DNA of 64,000 bases from positions 2,170,001-2,234,000 of the forward strand of contig NZ_CP151275.1 of the NCBI RefSeq assembly GCF_038235435.1, written 5' to 3'. Position 1 is the first letter of the stretch. Every line of letters starts with the position of its first letter. This document shows positions 1 to 10,916 of this stretch, in pieces. Source of the stretch: Niveibacterium sp. SC-1. GTDB lineage: Bacteria; Pseudomonadota; Gammaproteobacteria; Burkholderiales; Rhodocyclaceae. Both the position numbers and the translations under genes were made by a program. A model generated the notes under the pieces. That model searched no databases, was not told the DNA's origin, and was given only the letters and a program-made list of their open reading frames with translations.

Positions 1-1
1 C

Positions 2-241
2 GTCCCCGTGCCGGTAGCCAAGCCGGACAAGACCTTCCGGATGAGCGTCTTCGTGGATGCGGCGAACGTCTGGGAGGCAGAGCAGCCCGTGGTTTTCGGG
101 GACATCCGGTATAGTACTGGGTTCGCCGTGGCGTGGCTGTCTCCTGTCGGACCGCTCAAATTCAGCGTGGGTTATCCGCTGAAGAAGCAAGAGGGCGACA
201 GGACCGAGAAATTCCAGTTCCAGCTGGGCAATATCTACTGA
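2..241 (+). CDS. bamA: Outer membrane assembly factor BamA, C-terminal end (partial)
   Basis: This is the last 79 codons of a gene that begins before the window. BamA is the outer-membrane beta-barrel that inserts other barrel proteins. The visible part has alternating hydrophobic residues typical of the final strands: FVDAANVW, then GFAVAWLSPVGPLKFSVGYPL, and a last strand FQFQLGNIY ending in an aromatic residue, as the barrel-recognition signal requires. The terminal residue is Tyr rather than the more usual Phe. The next genes (skp, lpxD, fabZ, lpxA, lpxB) are the standard partners of bamA in proteobacteria, which supports the call beyond the short fragment. Confidence 0.85.
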   Translation, partial: VPVPVAKPDKTFRMSVFVDAANVWEAEQPVVFGDIRYSTGFAVAWLSPVGPLKFSVGYPLKKQEGDRTEKFQFQLGNIY

Positions 242-258
242 TCGCATCGGAGGTTGTC

Positions 259-756
259 GTGACTAAGACTCGCCTTTTGCTCGCACTGGCGTTCGGGCTG
301 TTGGCCGCGGCGTCGGCGCATGCCCAGAGCAAGATCGGGTTCGTCAGCTCTGAGCGCGTGTTGCGCGAGGCGGTGCCAGCGGTCAAGGCGCAGAAGAAGC
401 TCGAGAAAGAATTCGAAAAGCGCGATCAGGACCTCCAACGCATGGCCAAGCAACTGCAAAGCATGCAGGAGAGTCTGGAAAAGAACGGCGTGACGATGGG
501 TGACGCTGACCGCAAGGCCAATGAGCGCGAATATGCTGACCTCAATCGGGAATTCCAGCGCCGTCAGCGTGAGTTCCGCGAGGACCTGAACCAACGTCGC
601 AACGAAGAACTGGCCGGCGTGTTGGAGCGGGCGAACAAGGCCATCCGTGAGATCGCGGAGACGGAGAAATACGACGCGATTCTGCAGGATGCGATCTACA
701 TCAATCCGCGCGTTGATCTGACCGATCGGGTCATCAAGGCGCTGGCGGACAAGTAG
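259..756 (+). CDS. skp: Periplasmic chaperone Skp/OmpH
   Basis: This is a 165-residue periplasmic chaperone that holds unfolded outer-membrane proteins on their way to BamA. I chose the GTG at 259 because a CGGAGG ribosome site lies five bases upstream and the protein then starts with a clean signal peptide (TKTRLLLALAFGLLAAASAHAQ, cut after AHA). The mature part begins SKIGFVSSERVL, the usual start of the OmpH family. A long charged helical region (about residues 45-130) follows, rich in Lys, Glu, Gln and Arg, which matches the coiled-coil tentacles of Skp. It sits between bamA and lpxD, as is standard. Confidence 0.93.
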   Translation: MTKTRLLLALAFGLLAAASAHAQSKIGFVSSERVLREAVPAVKAQKKLEKEFEKRDQDLQRMAKQLQSMQESLEKNGVTMGDADRKANEREYADLNREFQRRQREFREDLNQRRNEELAGVLERANKAIREIAETEKYDAILQDAIYINPRVDLTDRVIKALADK

Positions 757-763
757 GGCCGAC

Positions 764-1789
764 GTGCCTACGCTCGGTGACATTGTTGCCCATCTCGGTG
801 GGCAACTCGTGGGTGATGCGACGGTCTCCATCACGCAGATCGGCAGCCTGGATGCAGCCGAGCCGGGCGAGATCGCGTTCCTGTCGAATGCCAAGTATCT
901 GAACGCGCTCAAGGCGACGCGAGCAAGCGCGGTGATCTTGCCGCCCCAGGCGGAGCAAGCGAGCGCCTTGCCCCGCATCCTGACCGATAACCCCTACCTC
1001 TACTACGCGCGGCTTGGCCAATGGCTCAACCCGCCTAGGCATCGTCCGCCGGGCGTGCACGCGTCGGCCGTGGTCGAGTCGGCGCTGCCGGCTTCGGTGA
1101 GCGTCGGGCCACTGGCTTATGTCGGGCCGGATTGCGAGATCGGCGAAAACGTCGTGATCGGGCCCGGGTGCGTGGTGGAGCGCGGCGTGCGACTCGGGGC
1201 CGGCACGGTCCTGACCAGCCGCGTGAGCATCTATCACGAGTGCCGCTTGGGCGAACGCTGCATCGTCCATGCAGGTGCGGTCATAGGCGCCGATGGCTTT
1301 GGCTATGCGCGCGAACGCAGCGGGGCCTGGATCAAGATTCCCCAGATCGGCTGCGTGGTCATTGGGGACGATGTCGAGATCGGGGCCAATACGACGGTCG
1401 ACCGCGGCGCGCTTGACGACACTGTGATCGCCGAAGGTGTGAAGCTGGACAATCAGGTGCAGATCGCCCACAACGTGCATATCGGTGCGCATTCGGCGAT
1501 GGCCGGCTGCGTGGGAGTGGCAGGGAGTGCGCGCATCGGCGAACGTGTGATGGTGGGGGGGCAGGCTGGTATCAGTGGCCATCTGACGATTGCGGACGAC
1601 ACGGTGGTGTCGGCTCGAACACTGGTCAGCAAGTCGGTGACCAAGGCCGGGGTGCTGACATCGGCCATGCCCGCGATGCCGCACGACGAATGGATGAAAA
1701 GCGCGGCGCACTTCCGACGTCTGGACACGCTGGCGAGTCGCCTGCGCGAACTAGAAAAGCGTATTGCTGAAATGGAGAAGGCAGTTTGA
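764..1789 (+). CDS. lpxD: UDP-3-O-(3-hydroxyacyl)glucosamine N-acyltransferase
   Basis: LpxD adds the second hydroxyacyl chain in lipid A synthesis, in the cytoplasm. The 341-residue product has an N-terminal uridine-binding domain (about residues 1-100), then a left-handed beta helix of hexapeptide repeats (about 100-300), then a C-terminal helix ending [16 protein letters not shown]. The expected catalytic histidine is H236 in QIAHNVHIG. The start is GTG at 764, seven bases after the skp stop. The length fits the family. The stop overlaps the proposed TTG start of fabZ, so the two are probably translationally coupled. Confidence 0.96.
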   Translation: MPTLGDIVAHLGGQLVGDATVSITQIGSLDAAEPGEIAFLSNAKYLNALKATRASAVILPPQAEQASALPRILTDNPYLYYARLGQWLNPPRHRPPGVHASAVVESALPASVSVGPLAYVGPDCEIGENVVIGPGCVVERGVRLGAGTVLTSRVSIYHECRLGERCIVHAGAVIGADGFGYARERSGAWIKIPQIGCVVIGDDVEIGANTTVDRGALDDTVIAEGVKLDNQVQIAHNVHIGAHSAMAGCVGVAGSARIGERVMVGGQAGISGHLTIADDTVVSARTLVSKSVTKAGVLTSAMPAMPHDEWMKSAAHFRRLDTLASRLRELEKRIAEMEKAV

Positions 1790-2232
1790 ACATCATGGAA
1801 ATCGGCGAGGTGATGGAACACCTGCCGCATCGCTATCCGTTCCTGTTGATCGATCGCGTGCTGGAGCTCGTCCCCGGCGAGCGTATCCGCGCCATCAAGA
1901 ACGTGACGATCAACGAGCCTTTCTTCCCCGGCCACTTCCCGCATCATCCGGTGATGCCTGGCGTGCTGGTGATCGAAGCCATGGCGCAGGCTGCGGCTGT
2001 GCTCAGCTACAAGACCAGCGACGTCAAACCCGACGAGAAGACCGTTGCCTACTTTGCAGGAATCGACGCCGTACGCTTCAAGCGTCCGGTGGTGCCAGGC
2101 GATCAGCTGGTCTTCGATATCACGCTCCTGAAGAACAAGGCCGATCTCTGGAAGTACTCAGGCAAGGCGACGGTCGATGGCAATGTGGTCGCCCAGGCTG
2201 AGCTGATGTGTTTCTTCAAGAGGCTTGCATGA
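1786..2232 (+). CDS. fabZ: 3-hydroxyacyl-ACP dehydratase FabZ
   Basis: FabZ dehydrates 3-hydroxyacyl-ACP in fatty acid elongation and competes with LpxA/LpxD for substrate. The hot-dog fold motifs are complete: [13 protein letters not shown] near the N terminus, [12 protein letters not shown] with the catalytic His (H50 counting from the TTG), and IEAMAQ with the catalytic Glu (E64). I prefer the TTG start at 1786 because GGAGAAGG lies just upstream at good spacing. An ATG at 1795 is a reasonable alternative and shortens the protein by three residues. The 148-residue length is normal, and its end overlaps lpxA by four bases. Confidence 0.95.
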   Translation: MNIMEIGEVMEHLPHRYPFLLIDRVLELVPGERIRAIKNVTINEPFFPGHFPHHPVMPGVLVIEAMAQAAAVLSYKTSDVKPDEKTVAYFAGIDAVRFKRPVVPGDQLVFDITLLKNKADLWKYSGKATVDGNVVAQAELMCFFKRLA

Positions 2233-2999
2233 TTCACCCGAGCGCGATCGTTCATCCGGGCGCACAGATCGGGGAAGGGGTCGAAATCGGCCCCTTCTCG
2301 ATTATTGGCGAACATGTTCGGATCGCCGCTGGCACGGTCGTCGGTCCGCACGTAGTGATCAAGGGGCACACGACTATCGGCCGCGACAACCGGATCTTCC
2401 AGTTCGCGTCCCTGGGCGAGATTCCCCAGGACAAGAAATACGCTGGAGAGCCGACGCGGCTGGAAATCGGGGATCGAAACACGATCCGCGAGTATTGCAA
2501 TTTCAGCATCGGCACGGCCCAGGATACGGGTGTCACCCGTGTGGGAAATGACAACTGGATCATGGCGTCGGTGCATATCGGACACGACTGCCAGGTTGGC
2601 AACCAGACCATCATGGCCAACAACGTGACGCTGGCCGGGCACGTCGCGGTCGGTGACTGGGCGATCCTCGGCGGTATGAGTGCGATCCACCAGTTCTGCC
2701 GCGTCGGTGCGCACACCATGTGCGGTGGCGGCAGCATCCTGCTCCAGGATCTGCCGACCTATGTCACCTGCTCGGGCAATCCCGCCGAGCCGCGCGCGAT
2801 CAACTCCGAGGGCCTGCGTCGCCGCGGCTTTTCGGCTGAGGCAATCGCGGCCATCAAGCGCGCCTACAAGGCGATCTATCGCAACGGGCTTTCGCTGGAA
2901 GATGCCCGTGCGGCGCTGGCCGGAATGGCCGCTGATGCGCCCGAAGTGCAACCGCTGCTGGATTTCATCTCGACGTCCGGACGCGGCATCATCCGCTGA
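2229..2999 (+). CDS. lpxA: UDP-N-acetylglucosamine O-acyltransferase LpxA
   Basis: LpxA performs the first step of lipid A synthesis, moving a hydroxyacyl chain from ACP to UDP-GlcNAc. The 256-residue protein opens [17 protein letters not shown], the standard LpxA start, and is mostly hexapeptide repeats forming a beta helix. The catalytic histidine is expected at H119 in IGHDCQVGN. The C-terminal helical part (about residues 190-256) is present. The ATG at 2229 overlaps the fabZ stop (ATGA). A start 21 bases further upstream in the same frame would add residues that no family member has, so I rejected it. Confidence 0.96.
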   Translation: MIHPSAIVHPGAQIGEGVEIGPFSIIGEHVRIAAGTVVGPHVVIKGHTTIGRDNRIFQFASLGEIPQDKKYAGEPTRLEIGDRNTIREYCNFSIGTAQDTGVTRVGNDNWIMASVHIGHDCQVGNQTIMANNVTLAGHVAVGDWAILGGMSAIHQFCRVGAHTMCGGGSILLQDLPTYVTCSGNPAEPRAINSEGLRRRGFSAEAIAAIKRAYKAIYRNGLSLEDARAALAGMAADAPEVQPLLDFISTSGRGIIR

Positions 3000-3008
3000 G
3001 GTCGCAGC

Positions 3009-4160
3009 ATGGTGACGCGAATTGCCCTGGTCGCCGGCGAGGCATCCGGCGACCTGCTTGGGGCTTCACTGATCGCGGCACTGCGTGAGCGCCTGCCGGA
3101 TGCTCGTTTTGTCGGCATCGGCGGCCCGAAGATGCAGCGGGAGGGCTTCGAATCCTGGTTTCCCGCCGAGCGCCTCGCCGTCATGGGTTTTGTCGACGTC
3201 TTGCGGCGGTTACCCGAACTGCTGCGAATCCGGCGCGAGCTGATTCGCCGCGTCCTCGCCGAGGATGTGGATCTGTTCATCGGGATTGATGCTCCGGATT
3301 TCAATCTCGGGGTCGAAAAACGCTTGAAGCGCCGAGGCGTCAAGACGATCCACTACGTCAGTCCCTCGATCTGGGCGTGGCGGGGCAGCCGCGCGAAGAA
3401 GATCAAGGCCTCGGCGTCCCACGTGCTTTGCCTTTTCCCGTGTGAGCCCGAGCTCTACGCCAAGCACGAGATGCCTGCGACCTTCATTGGTCATCCTCTT
3501 GCCGACGAGTTTCCACTCAAGCCGGACGTGCTCGCAGCAAGGGAGCGCCTCGCCATCCCTGGAGACGCGCGCGTTGTCGTCCTGATGCCGGGCAGCCGCA
3601 AAGGCGAGGTCTCCCGCTTGGCCGCGGACTTCATCGGCGCGGCCGGCTTGATGGCGCAACGCGCTCCCGATCTCCGTTTTCTGGTTCCGCTGGTTACGCG
3701 TGAAACCTATGAGCTGTTCCGCGACGCGCTCTATGCCGCGCAGCTGCCTGCCGAGTTTCCCTTGCGGATCATGTTCGGTCACAGCCACGATGCCATGGTC
3801 GCGGCCGACGCGGTACTGCTCGCGAGTGGTACCGCGGCGCTGGAGTCCGCGCTGCTGAAGCGCCCGACGGTTGTGGCCTATCGGGTTGGCAAGTGGACCC
3901 ATCGTTTGCTCAAGCGCCTGATGTATCTGCCTTACGTAAGCCTGCCGAACATTCTCTGTCGCGACTTCGTGATCCCCGAGTTGTTGCAGGATCAATGCAC
4001 GCCGGAGAAGCTGGCCGACGCGGTTTGCGCCTGGCTGGCCGACGCTGACGCCCGCAAGGTACTGCAGGAACGTTTCGTCTCCTTGCATGAAGAGTTGCGC
4101 CGCGGTTCGGCCAGTCGTGCGGCGCAAGTTGTCATCGAGCAGCTGGGCCGGGCGGCGTGA
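3009..4160 (+). CDS. lpxB: Lipid-A-disaccharide synthase LpxB
   Basis: LpxB joins lipid X and UDP-diacylglucosamine into the lipid A disaccharide at the inner membrane. The 383-residue product begins [19 protein letters not shown], the family signature, and contains FVGIGGPKM, the SPSIWAWR segment and the LMPGSRKGE nucleotide-sugar-binding region expected of this GT-B glycosyltransferase. [11 protein letters not shown] motif lies near residue 280. It starts nine bases after lpxA and ends overlapping rnhB, so lpxD-fabZ-lpxA-lpxB-rnhB probably form one transcript. Confidence 0.96.
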   Translation: MVTRIALVAGEASGDLLGASLIAALRERLPDARFVGIGGPKMQREGFESWFPAERLAVMGFVDVLRRLPELLRIRRELIRRVLAEDVDLFIGIDAPDFNLGVEKRLKRRGVKTIHYVSPSIWAWRGSRAKKIKASASHVLCLFPCEPELYAKHEMPATFIGHPLADEFPLKPDVLAARERLAIPGDARVVVLMPGSRKGEVSRLAADFIGAAGLMAQRAPDLRFLVPLVTRETYELFRDALYAAQLPAEFPLRIMFGHSHDAMVAADAVLLASGTAALESALLKRPTVVAYRVGKWTHRLLKRLMYLPYVSLPNILCRDFVIPELLQDQCTPEKLADAVCAWLADADARKVLQERFVSLHEELRRGSASRAAQVVIEQLGRAA

Positions 4161-4789
4161 TGGCGGCGAAGAAAGTCGTTCGTCCTCAAGAAGCGCCCGC
4201 GCGGCCGGCGGGATTCCTCGCCGGCGTGGACGAAGCGGGGCGCGGCCCTCTCTGTGGCTGTGTCGTCGCGGCCGCGGTGATCCTCGATCCAGCACGGCCG
4301 ATCGCGGGCCTTAACGATTCCAAGAAGCTGAGCGCTGCGAAACGCGAAGACTTGGCGCAACAGATCCGCGAGTCGGCAGTGGCTTGGGCGGTGGCCGAAG
4401 CCTCCCATGATGAGATCGATCAGCTGAACATCCTGCACGCGACCCTGCTCGCCATGCGGCGCGCGGTAAGCGCGTTGCAACAGAGGCCGCAGACCGTTTG
4501 GGTCGACGGCAACCGGACCACGGACTTCGGGTTGCCTGCCCGCGCGATCGTCGGTGGCGATGCGCTGGTGCCGGAGATTTCAGCGGCCTCCATTCTCGCC
4601 AAGACGGTCCGTGATGCTCAGATGTTCGCGCTCGACGAGCAGTATCCCCACCTCGGCCTGGCTTCGCACAAGGGCTATCCGACCGCGGCGCATCTCGCGG
4701 CGCTGAAGCTGCACGGCGTGCCGGCTTTCTATCGACGCAGTTTCGAGCCCGTGCGGACGCTGCTGGCCCAGGGCGAGCTTCCCTTCTAG
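4160..4789 (+). CDS. rnhB: Ribonuclease HII
   Basis: RNase HII cuts RNA within RNA/DNA hybrids and removes single ribonucleotides from DNA. The acidic active site is visible in [12 protein letters not shown] near residue 23 (Asp and Glu), with further conserved acidic positions later. The C-terminal [18 protein letters not shown] segment is typical. The ATG at 4160 overlaps the lpxB stop; a GTG one codon upstream would also work. At 209 residues the length is normal. lpxB-rnhB linkage is common in proteobacteria. Confidence 0.95.
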   Translation: MAAKKVVRPQEAPARPAGFLAGVDEAGRGPLCGCVVAAAVILDPARPIAGLNDSKKLSAAKREDLAQQIRESAVAWAVAEASHDEIDQLNILHATLLAMRRAVSALQQRPQTVWVDGNRTTDFGLPARAIVGGDALVPEISAASILAKTVRDAQMFALDEQYPHLGLASHKGYPTAAHLAALKLHGVPAFYRRSFEPVRTLLAQGELPF

Positions 4790-4793
4790 TGCC

Positions 4794-5579
4794 ATGCAGG
4801 AGATCAGCTCCCGCGACAATGCACGCTACAAGCATCTGCGCCATCTCGTGGAGTCCGCGCGCGAGCGCAGGGTGAGCGGGCAGGCGCTGCTGGATGGTGT
4901 GCATCTGGTCGATGCAGCGCTGCATGCGGGTCTCGCCCTACGCGAGCTCTGGTTTTCGTCCTCGCGCCAGACGCAGCCCGAGCACCAGAAGCTGGCCCGG
5001 CGCGCGTCCCCGGCGCCGTGCTTCGTCCTCCCCGAGGCCTTGTTCAAGCAACTCAGCCCGGTCGAGACGCCCAGTGGCGTGCTTGCGTTGATCGACGTGC
5101 CGCCGGTGTCCGGCAGACCCGACCCTGGCGCGGACTGGCTGCTGCTGGACGGCGTTCAGGACGCGGGCAACGTGGGCACGCTCATGCGTACGGCCGCTGC
5201 TGCGGGCGTCACAGAGGTGTTGCTGAGTGCGCAGTGCGCGCAGGTGTGGAGTCCCAAGGTCCTGCGGGCGGCGATGGGTGCGCACTTTCATCTGCGCCTG
5301 CACGAGCATTGCGATCTGAGCGCAGCGCTCGCTTCCTATTCAGGGCAGGTCGCGGTGACGCGCCTCGATGCTGCCCGCAGCCTCTTCGAACTTGACTTGC
5401 GTACGCCCGTCGCCTGGATTTTCGGTGCGGAGGGGCAGGGCGTCTCGGAGCCCTTGCGGCAGCGCGCCGATCTCGGCGTCCTGGTGCCGATGGCGGCGGG
5501 TGTGGAGTCGCTCAACGTCGCAGCCTGCGCGGCGGTGTGTCTGTTCGAGCAGCGCCGACAGCGCCTGAGGGCTAACTGA
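4794..5579 (+). CDS. TrmH/SpoU-family RNA 2'-O-methyltransferase
   Basis: This is a 261-residue SPOUT-class methyltransferase, probably acting on rRNA or tRNA with S-adenosylmethionine. The N-terminal part (about residues 1-95) resembles the SpoU substrate-binding domain (ISSRDNARYKHLRHLV). The C-terminal knot domain carries the three SPOUT motifs: QDAGNVGTLMRTAAAAGV, IFGAEGQGVSE, and ESLNVAACAAVCLFEQ. It follows rnhB by four bases. It resembles RlmB and TrmH paralogues equally at this level, so the exact target nucleotide is not assigned. Confidence 0.88.
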   Translation: MQEISSRDNARYKHLRHLVESARERRVSGQALLDGVHLVDAALHAGLALRELWFSSSRQTQPEHQKLARRASPAPCFVLPEALFKQLSPVETPSGVLALIDVPPVSGRPDPGADWLLLDGVQDAGNVGTLMRTAAAAGVTEVLLSAQCAQVWSPKVLRAAMGAHFHLRLHEHCDLSAALASYSGQVAVTRLDAARSLFELDLRTPVAWIFGAEGQGVSEPLRQRADLGVLVPMAAGVESLNVAACAAVCLFEQRRQRLRAN

Positions 5580-5592
5580 GAGCCTGAGCCTT

Positions 5593-6039
5593 TCAGCTCT
5601 TGGCGCGCATCAGGCGCTGCTTCTCGCGATCCCAGTCTTTCTGCTTTTCGGTCTCGCGCTTGTCGTAGAGCTTCTTGCCCTTGCCCAGACCCAGCGCCAT
5701 CTTCACGCGGCCTTTGCTGTAGTGCAGGTCGAGCGGGATGAGGGTGTAGCCGGCGCGTTCGACCTTGCCAATCAGCCTGGCAATTTCCTCGGCGTGCAGG
5801 AGCAGCTTGCGCGTGCGGACCGGGTCGGGCTTCACATGCGTCGAGGCGGAAAGCAGGGGGCTGATGTGCATGCCGATCACGAACATCTCCTCCCCGCGCA
5901 GCACGACATAGGCTTCCTTGATCTGCGTGCGCCCGGCGCGGATGGCTTTCACCTCCCAGCCTTCGAGCACGAGACCGCCCTCGAAGCGCTCCTCGATGAA
6001 GTAGTCGTGCGTGGCCTTGCGATTGTCGATGATGCTCAT
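5593..6039 (-). CDS. smpB: SsrA-binding protein SmpB
   Basis: SmpB binds tmRNA and brings it to stalled ribosomes for trans-translation. The 148-residue protein starts [22 protein letters not shown], the normal family start. It contains [11 protein letters not shown] and the C-terminal basic tail [14 protein letters not shown] that enters the mRNA channel. The frame stays open 21 codons further upstream, but those residues match nothing in the family. It is divergent from ratA and convergent with the RNA methyltransferase. smpB-ratA-ratB is a very common neighbourhood. Confidence 0.96.
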   Translation of the reverse strand: MSIIDNRKATHDYFIEERFEGGLVLEGWEVKAIRAGRTQIKEAYVVLRGEEMFVIGMHISPLLSASTHVKPDPVRTRKLLLHAEEIARLIGKVERAGYTLIPLDLHYSKGRVKMALGLGKGKKLYDKRETEKQKDWDREKQRLMRAKS

Positions 6040-6122
6040 GGGGATAGTGAAAACGGACCGGGCTGCGCGGAGCGAAGCCGCTAGAATGCTGGATTCTAGC
6101 AAGGGACGAGTTGAGTCGGCCG

Positions 6123-6566
6123 ATGGCGGAAGTGCGCAAGACAGTACTGATCGAGTTCACTCCCGAACAGATGTTCGGTCTGGTGGATGGAGTCGAAGAC
6201 TATCCCCGTTTCCTGCCCTGGTGCGGCGGAGCGGAAGTCATCGAGCGTACGGACGCGCACACGGCCGCGCGACTGCATATCAACTATCACGGCCTCAAAT
6301 CGCACTTCGCCACGCGCAATGCGAAGCGGCGCCCCGAACACATGCACATTGTGCTGGTGGAGGGGCCTTTCAAGCTGCTTGAAGGCGACTGGAATTTCGT
6401 CGCGCTGGGTGAGCGGGCCTGCAAGATCGAATTCCGCCTGCACTATGAGTTCTCGAACAAGCTGATCGAGAAGGCTGTTGGCCCCGTGTTTCATCACATC
6501 GCCAGCACCTTTGTCGACGCGTTCGTGAAGCGTGCCGAACAGATGTATCCGAAGGCGGGTGCATGA
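6123..6566 (+). CDS. ratA: RatA/COQ10-family START-like protein
   Basis: This 147-residue protein belongs to the polyketide-cyclase/START-like family that includes E. coli RatA and the ubiquinone-binding Coq10. The start [18 protein letters not shown] and the segment [16 protein letters not shown] are typical. RatA is reported to block 70S ribosome assembly, while Coq10 homologues aid ubiquinone function; the sequence alone does not say which role applies here. I chose ATG 6123; a TTG at 6111 in the same frame is possible. It overlaps ratB by four bases. Confidence 0.9.
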   Translation: MAEVRKTVLIEFTPEQMFGLVDGVEDYPRFLPWCGGAEVIERTDAHTAARLHINYHGLKSHFATRNAKRRPEHMHIVLVEGPFKLLEGDWNFVALGERACKIEFRLHYEFSNKLIEKAVGPVFHHIASTFVDAFVKRAEQMYPKAGA

Positions 6567-6883
6567 GCGGGCGGATCGTGGTCGAAGTGGTGCTGGCGCA
6601 TCCGAACGCGCTGGAGTCGTGGCAGGTGGAATTGCCTACGGGAAGCCGCGTGCGGGATGCACTGGCGGCGTCAGGTTTTGTCCAGGCGCATCCGGAGGTC
6701 GATGTCGAACAAGCTTCGCTCGGCGTCTATGGCAAGCAAGTGAAGCTCGACGCTGAATTGCGCGATAGGGACCGGATCGAGATTTACCGCCCGCTCAAGG
6801 CGGATCCGAAAGAGGTCCGGCGCAAACGCGCGGCGGACGGCAAGGCGATGCGCAAGGGCGGGGGCGCGGAACAGGATCGATGA
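6563..6883 (+). CDS. ratB: RnfH/RatB ubiquitin-like protein
   Basis: This is a small (106-residue) protein of the RnfH family (UPF0125), with a beta-grasp fold like ubiquitin. The core VEVVLAHPNALESWQVELP, then GVYGKQVKLDAELRDRDRIEIYRPLKADPKEVRRKRA, is diagnostic. It is always found next to ratA in proteobacteria. No biochemical role is firmly known. Its ATG overlaps the ratA stop (ATGA), and a strong hairpin lies just after its stop. Confidence 0.92.
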   Translation: MSGRIVVEVVLAHPNALESWQVELPTGSRVRDALAASGFVQAHPEVDVEQASLGVYGKQVKLDAELRDRDRIEIYRPLKADPKEVRRKRAADGKAMRKGGGAEQDR

Positions 6884-6884
6884 T

Positions 6885-6912
6885 GTGAGTGAGCCAGTCC
6901 TGGCTCGCTCAC
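6885..6912. terminator. Hairpin between convergent ratB and DUF4124 genes
   Basis: An inverted repeat lies two bases after the ratB stop. The arms GTGAGTGAGCCAG (6885-6897) and CTGGCTCGCTCAC (6900-6912) pair over 13 positions with one G-T wobble. There is no T-tract, so it may stop or protect transcripts from either side rather than act as a classical intrinsic terminator. Confidence 0.5.
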
Positions 6913-6954
6913 TTGCACGGCGTTCGCCGACGAACTGCGTGCCGGCTGAGAGCT

Positions 6955-8953
<1,999 letters not shown>

Positions 8954-8997
8954 TTCCACGCGGGCTTGAGTCATACGCCCTGGGTCATCCGCCTAGT

Positions 8998-9021
8998 GAC
9001 GGCCGGCATCCGCCGGCCGTC
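8998..9021 (+). terminator. GC hairpin between guaB and guaA
   Basis: A 10-bp perfect inverted repeat (GACGGCCGGC, loop ATCC, GCCGGCCGTC) sits in the 119-base guaB-guaA gap. No T-tract follows, so it could attenuate or stabilise the message rather than end it. Confidence 0.45.
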
Positions 9022-9072
9022 TCCGTTCACCCGGCGCCCTGCGCCATGAAGATCGCTTCGTCTCCGACCGCC

Positions 9073-10668
9073 ATGCACGACAAAATCCTGATTCTCGATT
9101 TCGGTTCCCAAGTCACTCAGCTCATCGCGCGCCGCGTGCGCGAAGCAAAGGTGTACAGCGAGATCCACCCCTGCGACGTGAGTGACGACTTCATCCGCGC
9201 CGCAGCCGCGGACGGTTCGCTCAAGGGCATCATCCTTTCGGGCAGCCACATGTCGGCCTACGAGGAAGCGACCGATCGCGCACCGCAGGCCGTCTTCGAG
9301 GTCGGCGTGCCGGTGCTGGGCATCTGCTACGGCATGCAGACCATGGCGCAGCAGCTCGGCGGCCGTGTTGAAGCCGGCAAAGAGCGCGAGTTCGGCTACG
9401 CCGAGGTGCGCGCGCATGGGCACACCAAGCTGCTTGATGGCATCGAGGATTTCCGCACCGTGGAAGGCCACGGCATCCTCAAGGTCTGGATGAGCCACGG
9501 CGACAAGGTGGCCGAGCTGCCGCCGGGCTTCAAGCTGATGGCGTCCACGCCGTCCTGCCCGATCGCCGGCATGGCTGACGAGGCGCGCCGCTTCTACGCC
9601 GTGCAGTTTCACCCCGAAGTCACCCACACCCTGCAAGGCGCCGAACTGCTGCAGCGCTTCGTGCGCGAAATCTGCGGCGCGCGCGCCGACTGGGTCATGG
9701 GTGACTACATCGAGGAAGCCGTCGCGAAGATCCGCGAGCAGGTGGGTTCGGAAGAGGTGATCCTCGGCCTGTCGGGCGGTGTGGACTCGTCTGTGGCCGC
9801 CGCACTGCTGCATCGCGCGATCGGTGACCAACTCACCTGCGTTTTTGTCGACCATGGCCTGCTCCGCCTGAACGAGGGCGAAATGGTGATGGACATGTTC
9901 GCGCGCAACATGGGCGTGAAGGTGGTGCATGTCGATGCCACCGCACAGTTCATGGGCAAGCTCGCGGGCGAGAGCGATCCCGAAGCCAAGCGCAAGATCA
10001 TCGGCCGGGAGTTCGTCGAGGTCTTCCAGGCCGAAGCCGGAAAACTCAGCAACGCCAAATGGCTGGCCCAGGGCACGATCTACCCGGACGTGATCGAATC
10101 CGGCGGCGCCAAGTCCAAGAAGGCGACCACGATCAAGAGCCACCACAACGTGGGCGGCCTGCCGGATACCTTGCACCTCAAGTTGCTCGAACCGCTGCGC
10201 GAACTCTTCAAGGACGAAGTGCGTGCCCTGGGTGTGGCGCTCGGCCTGCCGCACAACATGGTCTATCGCCACCCCTTCCCGGGCCCTGGCCTGGGTGTTC
10301 GCATCCTGGGCGAGGTGAAGAAGGACTACGCCGACCTGCTGCGTCGCGCCGACGCGATCTTCATCGAAGAACTGCACAAGACGGTCGACGAGAATTCCGG
10401 CAAGACGTGGTACGAACTTACCAGCCAGGCTTTTGCCGTCTTCCTGCCGGTGAAGAGCGTGGGCGTGATGGGCGACGGCCGCACCTATGATTACGTCGTG
10501 GCGCTGCGCGCGGTGCAGACCCAGGACTTCATGACTGCGCACTGGGCGCATCTGCCCTACGATCTGCTCGGCCGCGTGTCGAACCGGATCATCAACGAAG
10601 TGCGTGGCATCAACCGCGTCGTCTACGACGTCTCCGGCAAGCCGCCGGCGACGATCGAGTGGGAGTGA
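9073..10668 (+). CDS. guaA: GMP synthase (glutamine-hydrolysing)
   Basis: GuaA aminates XMP to GMP using glutamine. The 531-residue product begins [20 protein letters not shown]. The class I amidotransferase domain (about 1-205) has [12 protein letters not shown] with the nucleophile Cys and FHPEVTHT with the catalytic His. The ATP-pyrophosphatase domain has the P-loop [14 protein letters not shown] near residue 235. The dimerisation domain ends [10 protein letters not shown] chose ATG 9073; an ATG at 9046 is possible. The last codons are a recognised integration target for genomic islands, and a repeat of them occurs at 12650. Confidence 0.97.
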   Translation: MHDKILILDFGSQVTQLIARRVREAKVYSEIHPCDVSDDFIRAAAADGSLKGIILSGSHMSAYEEATDRAPQAVFEVGVPVLGICYGMQTMAQQLGGRVEAGKEREFGYAEVRAHGHTKLLDGIEDFRTVEGHGILKVWMSHGDKVAELPPGFKLMASTPSCPIAGMADEARRFYAVQFHPEVTHTLQGAELLQRFVREICGARADWVMGDYIEEAVAKIREQVGSEEVILGLSGGVDSSVAAALLHRAIGDQLTCVFVDHGLLRLNEGEMVMDMFARNMGVKVVHVDATAQFMGKLAGESDPEAKRKIIGREFVEVFQAEAGKLSNAKWLAQGTIYPDVIESGGAKSKKATTIKSHHNVGGLPDTLHLKLLEPLRELFKDEVRALGVALGLPHNMVYRHPFPGPGLGVRILGEVKKDYADLLRRADAIFIEELHKTVDENSGKTWYELTSQAFAVFLPVKSVGVMGDGRTYDYVVALRAVQTQDFMTAHWAHLPYDLLGRVSNRIINEVRGINRVVYDVSGKPPATIEWE

Positions 10669-10669
10669 T
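10657..10669 (+). repeat. Candidate att repeat, guaA-side copy
   Basis: This copy lies at the very end of guaA, covering the last codons and the stop. It shares 11 of 13 bases with 12650-12662, and the extended alignment starting three bases upstream matches at 13 of 16 positions. Confidence 0.6.
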
Positions 10670-10916
10670 TAAATCACACCGTTCACCTAGTCCAACGAAG
10701 CAGTAAAAACCGTCTAAAAACGGGACTTTATCCGAGTGGGCCGACGCGAAGAAGCAGGGACGTAAGGCCGAGGCCGCCGAAGTTGTGGCGGATTAGGTCT
10801 AGATCCTGTGTACTGGGCTGGATGCTGTTGGATTGCTTGAACCGTACCTCTGCGGAGGCGGTTGGGGGTGTCGCAGGCCATGCAGTTGAATCCGTCGTGC
10901 CCAACAAGATAGCAAT

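Noticed and set aside
5580..5600. Weak hairpin between the RNA methyltransferase gene and smpB
   Set aside because: The stem has a bulge and a short arm, too weak to call a terminator.
10669..10916. Possible tRNA or small RNA after guaA
   Set aside because: No cloverleaf or conserved arms could be drawn; the stretch shows only short A-runs and looks like island DNA.
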